From an uncultured Alphaproteobacteria bacterium (GTDB lineage Bacteria; Pseudomonadota; Alphaproteobacteria; RF32; CAG-239): 14,402 nucleotides of DNA. Below, one piece after another: positions 1 to 6,634 of this stretch. The notes under the pieces were generated by a model, which saw only the letters and a program-made list of their open reading frames with translations, had not been told where the DNA came from and did no database searches. Where the stretch lies: positions 1-14,402 of the forward strand of contig CAKQRB010000058.1 in NCBI GenBank assembly GCA_934271195.1. The letters run 5' to 3'. Position 1 is the stretch's first letter. Each line of letters opens with the position of its first letter. The position numbers were made by a program, and so were the translations under genes.

Positions 1-30
1 GAATCAGGGTCTGCAAATGACAATACAGCT

Positions 31-59
31 ACTATACCACAACAAAACATCGGTGTCAA
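31..59 (-). promoter_or_regulatory. Near-consensus sigma-70 promoter reading out of the left edge
   Basis: On the minus strand there is a perfect -35 hexamer TTGACA (54-59), a 17-base spacer and a -10 hexamer TATAGT (31-36) preceded by TGG, which gives an extended -10. Transcription would start near position 24 and leave the window leftwards. The fabI terminator lies just upstream, so this is an independent transcription unit whose gene is outside the window. Promoters this close to consensus often drive stable RNA or highly expressed genes, but the 24 visible transcribed bases do not identify the product. Confidence 0.72.
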
Positions 60-130
60 CACATGATGAAAAGTTGGATGAGACTTTTGGGCAGAAGAAT
101 AGGAAAAGCAGTGGAGATTTTGGCTAATTA

Positions 131-168
131 AAATAAAAAAAACCCTGCACTTAAAAAAGCACAGGGTT
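131..168 (-). terminator. Intrinsic terminator of fabI
   Basis: Read on the minus strand, the arms AACCCTGTGCTT and AAGTGCAGGGTT pair over 12 positions (two G-U wobbles) around a TTTT loop. The hairpin (141-168) runs into eight consecutive T residues (133-140). It begins 19 bases after the fabI stop codon, the expected place and orientation for a Rho-independent terminator of that gene. Confidence 0.9.
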
Positions 169-186
169 CTAAACTATTAAAAATTA

Positions 187-1014
187 TTATTCCGAGAGCA
201 TTTTGCCGGTTTCAACAGCATTGTCTAAATTTAGCATTCCCTGAATATGGTAACCGCAGTCAACATGCAAAACCTCGCCGGTAATGCCGGTACCACAGGC
301 CGAAAGCAAACCAAGAGCGGCCATACCGACTTCTTCCTGAGTAACATTGCGGCGCAGTGGAGCATTCAACTCGTTCCAGTGCAGAATTTTTCTAAAATCG
401 CCGATTCCGGAAGCAGCCAAAGTCTTAATCGGTCCGGCAGAAATAGCATTTACGCGCACGCCCTGAGCTCCCATATCGGCAGCGGCATAACGAACCGAAG
501 CTTCCAAGGCGGCCTTGGCAACACCCATAATATTGTAGTTCGGCAAAACTCTTTCACCGCCCAGATAAGTCAGCGTCAAAACAGCTCCGCCCTCGTTCAT
601 AATCGGAGAAGCGCAGCGGCAGGTTTCCAAAAAAGAATAGCAGGAAATATGCATCGTTGTGGTAAAGTTGGCCAAAGTCGTATCAATCGTACGGCCTTTG
701 AGCTCATTCTTATCAGAGAAAGCAATGGCATGAACCACAAAGTCAATCTTGCCCCATTTCTCGCCCAACTCTTTGAAACAGGCCTCAACGCTGGCACTGT
801 CGGAAACATCACATTTCAGCAGCAAAGTATCGCTGCCGAGCTGCTCGGCCAGAGGCAAAACTCTTTTTTCCAAAACTTCATTCTGATAAGAAATTGCAAT
901 TTGGGCACCTTGGGAATGCAGAGCCTGAACAATCCCCCAAGCAATGGACTTATCGTTAGCCAAGCCCATAATCAACCCTTTTTTACCAACCATCAAAGGT
1001 GTAGCAGATGTCAT
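187..1014 (-). CDS. fabI: Enoyl-[acyl-carrier-protein] reductase (NADH), FabI
   Basis: This enzyme catalyses the last, NAD(P)H-dependent reduction step of each cycle of type II fatty-acid synthesis in the cytoplasm. The 275-residue protein is a divergent short-chain dehydrogenase of the usual FabI length. Near the N-terminus it has the FabI-type nucleotide-binding segment GLANDKSIAWGI (about residues 17-28) in place of the classical SDR glycine motif. The catalytic pair is Tyr160 and Lys167 in YNIMGVAK (Y-x6-K), and the second active-site tyrosine is Tyr150 in TYLGGER. The ATG at 1014 has an AAGGA ribosome binding site about 8 bases upstream. The gene is monocistronic: it is divergent from the yihY-type gene and ends in its own terminator. 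An open antisense frame across it is a shadow. Confidence 0.96.
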   Translation of the reverse strand: MTSATPLMVGKKGLIMGLANDKSIAWGIVQALHSQGAQIAISYQNEVLEKRVLPLAEQLGSDTLLLKCDVSDSASVEACFKELGEKWGKIDFVVHAIAFSDKNELKGRTIDTTLANFTTTMHISCYSFLETCRCASPIMNEGGAVLTLTYLGGERVLPNYNIMGVAKAALEASVRYAAADMGAQGVRVNAISAGPIKTLAASGIGDFRKILHWNELNAPLRRNVTQEEVGMAALGLLSACGTGITGEVLHVDCGYHIQGMLNLDNAVETGKMLSE

Positions 1015-1045
1015 AATATTTTCCTTTGCTTTAAAAATTAATGTA

Positions 1046-1074
1046 TTGAAATTAATTACGTTATCTAATATAAA
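1046..1074 (+). promoter_or_regulatory. Probable sigma-70 promoter of the YihY-family gene
   Basis: TTGAAA (1046-1051) and TATAAA (1069-1074) are separated by exactly 17 bases in the AT-rich divergent region after the fabI start. Transcription would begin near 1081. The upstream in-frame ATG at 1080 therefore sits at the start point with no leader or ribosome binding site, which supports the downstream ATG at 1116 as the true start. In such AT-rich sequence a chance match is possible. Confidence 0.5.
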
Positions 1075-1115
1075 ATTTAATGATTATTGTAAACAATTTT
1101 TTTCTAAGGTGTTGG

Positions 1116-2000
1116 ATGAAATTACAAAACTTGGCTCAAAGCCTGAAACTTCAAACAAAAAATTTATGGGATGAAATAGTCAGTTTTTTAAAATTTCTGG
1201 CTTTCCGAGCTAAAAATGACACAATTTTAAGAGTATCGTCATCGCTGAGCTATACCTCGCTGATTGCACTTGTTCCTCTCCTTTCCATTGCTCTGGCCAT
1301 TTTTTCGGCCTTTTCGGTCTTTAGCGACATTCGTGGCCAAATTCAGGAATTTTTGATTCAAAACTTTGTTCCTTCGGCCGAGCAGGAAATCAGCGCTTAT
1401 TTAAATGAATTCATCAATGCGACCGGTAAATTAACCACAATCGGCGTTGTCGGACTAGCTCTGACCGCCATCCTGCTGCTTTCCACAATTGAAAACAGCT
1501 TCAATTTCATATTCAAAGTCCGCCAGCCGCGCCGCATTGCCACAAAAATCACGCTCTACTGGACAGTCATTACGCTCGGACCGCTGCTGCTGGGAGCAGC
1601 TTTCTCACTGCGCGGTTATATTTATGCTCTCAATCTGCTGCCGGATGCCGACACGCCGTCAGCGCTCAGTAAACTAATCCCTGCCGGCATAACCTTTGTC
1701 ATTCTCATTATGATTTACACGCTGGTTCCCAACCGCAAAGTAAAAATTGCCCATGCCGCGTTCGGTGCCGTCATCGCCCTGCTCTTGTTTTGGATTCTGC
1801 GCAGCCTGTTCGGTCTGGCCGTTATCAGCAGCGGAACATACAAAACCTTGTATGGTGCCATGGCTGCCCTGCCGATTTTTTTGGTTTGGATGTATCTGGC
1901 CTGGTCTGTGGTCATCTTTGGCGCAGTAGTAACGGCAGCCTGGGGGGAATACCGTCAGGAACGTCTCGAAAAATCGAACAAAGCAGAAACAAAAAAATAG
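1116..2000 (+). CDS. YihY/BrkB (UPF0761) family inner-membrane protein
   Basis: A 294-residue polytopic membrane protein of the YihY/virulence factor BrkB family, once misnamed ribonuclease BN. Its molecular function is not settled. Family hallmarks are the first hydrophobic segment after SLSYTSLIALVPLLSI, a central segment GVVGLALTAILLLSTIENSFNFIF, and the C-terminal YGAMAALPIFLVWMYLAWSV followed by a charged tail. About six transmembrane segments are visible. I chose the ATG at 1116 over the ATG at 1080 because AAGGTG lies just upstream of 1116, while 1080 has no ribosome binding site and coincides with the predicted transcription start. The gene is divergent from fabI and lies 87 bases upstream of recA on the same strand. 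No clear terminator separates them, so some recA transcription could come from here. Confidence 0.88.
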   Translation: MKLQNLAQSLKLQTKNLWDEIVSFLKFLAFRAKNDTILRVSSSLSYTSLIALVPLLSIALAIFSAFSVFSDIRGQIQEFLIQNFVPSAEQEISAYLNEFINATGKLTTIGVVGLALTAILLLSTIENSFNFIFKVRQPRRIATKITLYWTVITLGPLLLGAAFSLRGYIYALNLLPDADTPSALSKLIPAGITFVILIMIYTLVPNRKVKIAHAAFGAVIALLLFWILRSLFGLAVISSGTYKTLYGAMAALPIFLVWMYLAWSVVIFGAVVTAAWGEYRQERLEKSNKAETKK

Positions 2001-2011
2001 GGATAACTTTT

Positions 2012-2037
2012 TTGTATCATTGTAATTTATGATGCAA
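2012..2037 (+). promoter_or_regulatory. Inverted repeat overlapping a possible recA -10 element
   Basis: The arms TTGTATCAT (2012-2020) and ATGATGCAA (2029-2037) form an inverted repeat with 8 of 9 positions complementary around an 8-base centre. A -10-like TATGAT (2028-2033) lies in the right arm, 55 bases before the recA start, but no convincing -35 accompanies it. No T-tract follows, so a terminator is unlikely. An operator or promoter role is inferred from position and symmetry only. Confidence 0.35.
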
Positions 2038-2087
2038 TCTGCTTAAATAGCGGCAGAGATAAACTACTTTTAAGGAAGAAACAGACT

Positions 2088-3113
2088 ATGGATAAAGATA
2101 AAGCTCTGGACGCGGCGCTGAGCCAGATTGAAAAGGCTTTCGGCAAAGGCTCTATTATGAGACTCGGCCAAAACAACTCTGTTGCCGACATTGAAGCCAT
2201 TTCCACCGGTTCCATCGGCATAGACATTGCCTTAGGTATCGGCGGTATGCCCCGCGGCCGTATTGTAGAAATCTACGGACCGGAAAGTTCAGGAAAAACA
2301 ACGCTGGCTTTAAGTGTCATCGCTCAGGCTCAGAAAAAAGGCGGAACCTGCGCTTTTATTGATGCGGAACACGCTCTTGATCCTGCCTATGCCAAAAAAA
2401 TCGGTGTTGATTTGGAAAACCTGCTGATTTCACAACCCGATGCCGGTGAACAGGCTCTGGAAATTACCGACACGCTGGTTCGTTCCGGCGCTATTGACGT
2501 TCTGGTCGTCGACTCCGTTGCCGCTCTGGTTCCGAAAGCCGAGCTTGAAGGAGAAATGGGCGACCAGCACATGGGTCTTCATGCCCGTCTGATGAGTCAG
2601 GCTCTGCGCAAACTGACCGCAACCGTTTCCCGCTCCAACACGCTGGTTATTTTCATCAACCAGATTCGTATGAAAATCGGCGTCATGTTCGGCAGTCCGG
2701 AAACCACAACCGGCGGTAATGCGCTCAAATTTTACGCTTCCGTCCGCATCGATATCCGCAGCATCGGCAAGATCAAAGACAAAGAAGACATCATCGGTAC
2801 TCAGACCCGTGTCAAAATTGTCAAAAACAAAGTCGCTCCGACATTCAAAACCGTTTACGTTGATATTATGTACGGTGAAGGCATATCAAAAACCGGCGAG
2901 CTGATTGACCTTGGCATGAAGGCCGGACTTGTTGAAAAAGCCGGCGCCTGGTTCTCTTACAAAGGAGAAAAACTCGGACAAGGCCGTGAAAACGCCAAAA
3001 TCTTTCTCAGGGAACATCCTGACGTTGCACAGGAGATAGAAAACAAAATCCGTGCGGACGCCGGACATATCACCACCGAACTGACCGGCGAAGATATGCC
3101 AGAAGAAGAATAA
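2088..3113 (+). CDS. recA: Recombinase A (RecA)
   Basis: RecA forms ATP-dependent filaments on single-stranded DNA. It catalyses strand exchange in recombinational repair and acts as co-protease for LexA-type repressors in the SOS response. The 341-residue length is normal. Walker A is GPESSGKT (64-71), the conserved glutamate is Glu94 in IDAEHALDP, Walker B is VLVVDS (138-143), and the L2 DNA-binding loop is in the region FGSPETTTGGNALKF (201-215). The C-terminus is acidic (GEDMPEEE), as in the family. The ATG at 2088 is preceded by AAGGAAG. No alphaproteobacterial LexA-type site (GTTC-N7-GTTC or GAAC-N7-GAAC) was seen in the 87 bases upstream. An unrelated inverted repeat is there instead. 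A hairpin follows the gene. Confidence 0.98.
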   Translation: MDKDKALDAALSQIEKAFGKGSIMRLGQNNSVADIEAISTGSIGIDIALGIGGMPRGRIVEIYGPESSGKTTLALSVIAQAQKKGGTCAFIDAEHALDPAYAKKIGVDLENLLISQPDAGEQALEITDTLVRSGAIDVLVVDSVAALVPKAELEGEMGDQHMGLHARLMSQALRKLTATVSRSNTLVIFINQIRMKIGVMFGSPETTTGGNALKFYASVRIDIRSIGKIKDKEDIIGTQTRVKIVKNKVAPTFKTVYVDIMYGEGISKTGELIDLGMKAGLVEKAGAWFSYKGEKLGQGRENAKIFLREHPDVAQEIENKIRADAGHITTELTGEDMPEEE

Positions 3114-3126
3114 AACCAAATGTCTT

Positions 3127-3161
3127 AATCCCGCCGTTTGAAAAACAGCGGGATTACTTTT
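3127..3161 (+). terminator. Hairpin after recA, probable terminator or attenuator
   Basis: The arms AATCCCGC (3127-3134) and GCGGGATT (3148-3155) pair perfectly. After one mismatch GTTT pairs with AAAC inside, leaving a three-base loop. Only a short, interrupted T-tract (ACTTTTC) follows, so termination may be partial. The hairpin begins 13 bases after the recA stop and ends about 20 bases before the DUF2157 start, suggesting that it lowers read-through from recA into that pair. Confidence 0.68.
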
Positions 3162-3179
3162 CAATAAGGAACAATTCAG

Positions 3180-4271
3180 ATGAAAAATACCGCTTCCCAA
3201 ATGAGTGCTCTGGCACGCAATCTTGGTTTTTATATTGCATTTTTCTGTATCGGCCTCGGACTGATTTCCGTCATTTCTTCCAATTGGCAGCAAATCCCGT
3301 CCGTTGTAAAACTGACCGTAACAGCCTTACTGCTCATACTGACAGCGGGCGGCATATGTGTCTTCCGTCGGCAGGACAAATTCTTCTTGGCCGAAGCGCT
3401 GATTATATTTGATGCCGCTTTCATCATGGCGGCGATCGGCCTGCTGTTGCAAATCTACCATCTGCAGTACCAGCCTTACCAATATCTTTTCGTCTGGTGC
3501 TTACTGACCTTTCCACTGCTTTTCATCAGTAGAAAAAGCATTCTGGCTTTTGTCTGGATTCCGATTCTGAGCTTTGCCGCTGGATATTTCATTGCGCTCA
3601 ATCCTTGGATGCAAAAACTTCTTATTTACCTGAGCGCGACGCCGGTTCTGTGGACAGCCGGAGTCAATATTCTTTGGGTTGCAACCCTGCTGCTTCTGCA
3701 AAAATTTATCGGACAATCCTTGCCCTCCTTTGTTAAAGCCTTCAGATTCTGGACTTTGTTCAACATCATCACAAGCATTGTCCAAATTGACCTGATGAGC
3801 AACTTCAATTTGCTTTACGAACTCACGTCTTATTATCATTCGTCAGACCTGAACATTACAACGGCATATATCGCCTCCGCCATATTGTTTTTCGGACTTT
3901 GCGCCGTTTGCTTTCTGCTCAAAACCGGATACCTTTATGCTATCATCATCGGACTGACTTATTTGTACGCTTTGATAGCGCCTGTTTTAGCGCCTCTGTC
4001 TGACGGTCTGCCCGGATTTATCTACTGCTTGTCCGTTCTGCTGGCTATGGGAATTTACGGATACCAAAAACGGCGTCCCCGTCTCATTAACACTGCAGCC
4101 CTGCTGGCCGCACTCCGGATTTTTGTCGGCTACATCCAAGTATTCGGCAACCTGCTGACAACCGGTATCGGCCTGATTGCAACCGGATTGCTCATTCTCG
4201 TCTTCATCTGGGGGCTGCGCTTCATCAAACGTCAAACCCAAATTATCGGAGGCTCAAAAAATGAAAAATAA
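3180..4271 (+). CDS. DUF2157 domain-containing integral membrane protein
   Basis: A 363-residue, very hydrophobic protein whose N-terminal part matches the DUF2157 family as I know it. It has a first membrane segment followed by SNWQQIPSVVKL, then IMAAIGLLLQIYHLQYQ, and about ten transmembrane segments in all. The function of the family is unknown. Such proteins are commonly encoded beside a small GDYXXLXY protein, as here: the downstream start overlaps this stop by 11 bases, so the two are translationally linked. The ATG at 3180 has AAGGA about 9 bases upstream. The protein ends in a basic cytoplasmic tail (FIKRQTQ...KNEK). No enzyme motif was recognised. Confidence 0.8.
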   Translation: MKNTASQMSALARNLGFYIAFFCIGLGLISVISSNWQQIPSVVKLTVTALLLILTAGGICVFRRQDKFFLAEALIIFDAAFIMAAIGLLLQIYHLQYQPYQYLFVWCLLTFPLLFISRKSILAFVWIPILSFAAGYFIALNPWMQKLLIYLSATPVLWTAGVNILWVATLLLLQKFIGQSLPSFVKAFRFWTLFNIITSIVQIDLMSNFNLLYELTSYYHSSDLNITTAYIASAILFFGLCAVCFLLKTGYLYAIIIGLTYLYALIAPVLAPLSDGLPGFIYCLSVLLAMGIYGYQKRRPRLINTAALLAALRIFVGYIQVFGNLLTTGIGLIATGLLILVFIWGLRFIKRQTQIIGGSKNEK

Positions 4272-4665
4272 ACTTTATTTGAGCGGTTTATTCCTGCCGC
4301 TGTTCTGTTTTCTGTTTTTTATAGGATTCTGTGAATATCAGCGCAGCCAAAGCCATGAAATCATTGTTCCTGTCTCGGGATATGATCCGCGCAGCCTTAT
4401 TGCCGGACATTACATCTTGCTGACGGTTGATACCCAAAAAATTGATTGCTCTCAGTTTTCTGCCCAAACCTGCCCCGAAAAAGGCTATTTTCAAAACAGC
4501 TACAAATACTTTGTCGCGGAAGAAGATGCCCGCTCTCTGGAAAACTTAATCCGCAAACAAGGAAATAAGACAGAACTTGTTTTTATGGTTCAGCACAACC
4601 AACCGCCGCAAATCAAAGAACTGTTAATTAACGGCAAAAAATGGAAAGACACGCCATTAAACTGA
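4261..4665 (+). CDS. GDYXXLXY-type membrane-anchored small protein
   Basis: A 134-residue protein with one N-terminal hydrophobic segment (KLYLSGLFLPLFCFLFFIGF), probably an uncleaved anchor or signal, and a small extracytoplasmic domain. The segment SLIAGHYILLTV fits the position and context of the GDYXXLXY motif that names its family. The motif is degenerate: His replaces Asp, and Val replaces the last Tyr. Two cysteines (DCSQF...QTCPEK) could form a disulfide outside the cytoplasm. The start at 4261 was chosen over a longer upstream frame because GGAGG stands 8 bases before this ATG and the hydrophobic segment then begins the protein. It overlaps the DUF2157 gene by 11 bases. The function is unknown, but the pairing suggests a complex with the DUF2157 protein. 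It is convergent with mutL. Confidence 0.75.
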   Translation: MKNKLYLSGLFLPLFCFLFFIGFCEYQRSQSHEIIVPVSGYDPRSLIAGHYILLTVDTQKIDCSQFSAQTCPEKGYFQNSYKYFVAEEDARSLENLIRKQGNKTELVFMVQHNQPPQIKELLINGKKWKDTPLN

Positions 4666-4758
4666 TGTCAACTATCTGCTCTCATATCGTTGCCTTTATT
4701 ATTAAAGCAAGATTATAAAAGCATATCAAAAGATATTGATAAAAAAACGGAAAACAAA

Positions 4759-6612
4759 TCAGCGGTGAAAAAGCTTTTCAAAATCCGTGATTTTCAGTTC
4801 AATATAAGTCGGTCGGCCATGATTACATTGTCCGGAATGCGGCGTTCGCTCCATATCGCGCAACAGATGATTCATCTCATCAACATTAAGGCGGCGGCCG
4901 GCACGCACGGAACCATGACAAGCCATTGTCGCACAAACCAGATGCAATTTCTCGGTCAACTCAAACCCTTTGCCCCATTCGGCCATTTCCTCAACCACAT
5001 CTCGAATAAGCGCCTTCACATCACAATCCCCAAGCAACGCCGGAATCTCCCGCACAATAACTGCCGACGGCCCGAATTCTTCAATCTGCAACCCGAGTTT
5101 TCCAAGTTCTTCGGCATTTTCCAAAAGCCTGATCTTGTCACTCGGCTTCAGATCAACAACTTCAGGAATCAAAAGCATTTGCGAAGCAACATTGCCGCGA
5201 GCCAGATTGTCTTTCATTTTCTCCATCACAATCCGCTCATGCGCCGCATGCTGGTCCACAACAATAATGCTGTCTTCCGTCTGAGAAATAATATAAGTGT
5301 CATGAAACTGCGCTTTGGCCAGCCCCAAAGGCCCTGCCTCTTCCGTACGGATTTGCGCAGCCGGAACACTATCTTCCGTCTGAACCGAAAACTTGCGTTC
5401 CAATTCCGGCAATACAGCCTGACGGGAACTGCCGGACAAACGGCTGTATCCCTGAAAAGAAAATCCGCTGTAAGATCGTAGCGGCTCTTGCCTAAAATCA
5501 AAGGAAGTTTCTTCCAAATCTGCTTTTTCCGGAAGTTTTACCCCGTTAATATCAAATTCTGGAATCTGATCCTGCACAAAAGCTGCGACATCAATCACGT
5601 TTGAAGCCCGTTGCCCAACCTGATTTAGGGCATTGCGGATAGCGCTGACCAACAGCCCGCGTACCAGAGCATTATCATAAAAACGCACTTCAGCCTTTGC
5701 CGGATGCACATTAACATCAACATATGCCGGATCAATATCAAAATACAAAGCGCACATCGGATAACGGTTGCGCTCCAACACATCCTGATAAGCCCCTTTA
5801 ATCGCCCCGAGCAACAGCTTATCCCGTACCGGACGATTATTAACAAACAAATATTGCGACAGAGAATTTGCCTTATTCAGTGTCGGCAGACTGGCAAAAC
5901 CGCTGATATGCAAACTCTCCCGTTTCGCGTCAATCAAAAAAGAATTTTCACCGAATTCTTTGCCCATAACATCGGCCAACCTTTTCAACCTGGCGTCAAA
6001 AAGTTCTCCTTGCTGTGCATTCAGTGCAATTTTTTTGCCTTTTTCATCATTAAGATAAAAAGAAATATGCGGATTAGCCAAAGCAATCCGGTTCATAATA
6101 TCAACACATTGCCCGGTTTCGGAAGCAGCCGTCTTCAAAAATTTTAACCGCGCCGGCGTGGCATAAAACAAATCCCGCACTTCAATCCGCGTTCCTTTGT
6201 TCAATGCTGCCGGCACAACCTCAGACTTCTCACCGCCGTTCACTTCTATCCGCCACGCATTTTCCGCGCCGGCAACCCGCGAAGTAATAGACAGTCTGGC
6301 AACTGAAGAAATTGAAGGTAACGCTTCACCTCTAAAGCCTAAAAAGTTGATATTAAATAAATTATCATCGGGAAGTTTGGATGTTGCATGCCTTTCCACA
6401 GCAATCGGAAGCTCGTCTTTTGACATCCCTTTGCCGTTATCGCTGATAATCATCAGACTCTTGCCGCCATCAACCAGTGTCACCTCAATAGACGTCGCGC
6501 CGGCATCAATCGAATTCTCGACCAGTTCTTTCAAAACCGAAGCCGGACGTTCCACCACTTCGCCGGCAGCAATCTGGTTAACAAGGTTATGCGGCAGAAT
6601 GCGTATTGTCAA
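4759..6612 (-). CDS. mutL: DNA mismatch repair protein MutL, endonuclease-type
   Basis: MutL couples MutS mismatch recognition to strand incision and removal. The 617-residue protein has the GHKL ATPase motifs ELVENSIDAG (29-38), DNGKGM (58-63), HATSKL (75-80) and GFRGEAL (92-98). A linker of low conservation (about 340-430) leads to the C-terminal dimerisation domain. That domain carries the full endonuclease signature DQHAAHERIVME (453-464; D, Q, H, A, E459, E464), plus ACHGSVRAG (564-572), CNHGRPT (596-602) and the terminal F-H-R. This indicates a nicking MutL suited to methyl-independent repair, unlike E. coli MutL. The start is TTG at 6612, with AAAGG 9 bases upstream. No in-frame ATG fits, and the protein then begins with the usual TIRILPHNLVNQIAAGEV. 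The gene starts 22 bases after pgi and is probably co-transcribed. Confidence 0.96.
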   Translation of the reverse strand: MTIRILPHNLVNQIAAGEVVERPASVLKELVENSIDAGATSIEVTLVDGGKSLMIISDNGKGMSKDELPIAVERHATSKLPDDNLFNINFLGFRGEALPSISSVARLSITSRVAGAENAWRIEVNGGEKSEVVPAALNKGTRIEVRDLFYATPARLKFLKTAASETGQCVDIMNRIALANPHISFYLNDEKGKKIALNAQQGELFDARLKRLADVMGKEFGENSFLIDAKRESLHISGFASLPTLNKANSLSQYLFVNNRPVRDKLLLGAIKGAYQDVLERNRYPMCALYFDIDPAYVDVNVHPAKAEVRFYDNALVRGLLVSAIRNALNQVGQRASNVIDVAAFVQDQIPEFDINGVKLPEKADLEETSFDFRQEPLRSYSGFSFQGYSRLSGSSRQAVLPELERKFSVQTEDSVPAAQIRTEEAGPLGLAKAQFHDTYIISQTEDSIIVVDQHAAHERIVMEKMKDNLARGNVASQMLLIPEVVDLKPSDKIRLLENAEELGKLGLQIEEFGPSAVIVREIPALLGDCDVKALIRDVVEEMAEWGKGFELTEKLHLVCATMACHGSVRAGRRLNVDEMNHLLRDMERTPHSGQCNHGRPTYIELKITDFEKLFHR

Positions 6613-6634
6613 ATTTTTATGCCTTTTCAGAAAG

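Noticed and set aside
1..127. Short plus-strand frames open from the left edge (ending at 66 and at 127)
   Set aside because: Neither shows a recognisable C-terminus, and a strong minus-strand promoter occupies the same bases. They are too short to support.
247..1041. 264-codon plus-strand open frame across fabI
   Set aside because: It lies wholly antisense to a convincing FabI, has low-complexity Gln/Asn/Ser/Arg composition and no recognisable domain. It is a codon-bias shadow.
1015..1079. fabI promoter on the minus strand
   Set aside because: Only weak matches (for example TTAGAT-N17-TACATT) occur in very AT-rich sequence, not enough to place it.
4723..4741. AT-rich inverted repeat (TATCAA/TTGATA) between the convergent GDYXXLXY gene and mutL
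   Set aside because: The stem is six A/T-rich pairs with no solid T-tract on either strand. It is too weak to call a terminator, although something must end both transcripts nearby.
4690..5481. 263-codon plus-strand open frame opposite the end of mutL
   Set aside because: It is antisense to the conserved MutL C-terminal domain, with biased Arg/Asn/Phe/His composition and no ribosome binding site. It is a shadow frame.
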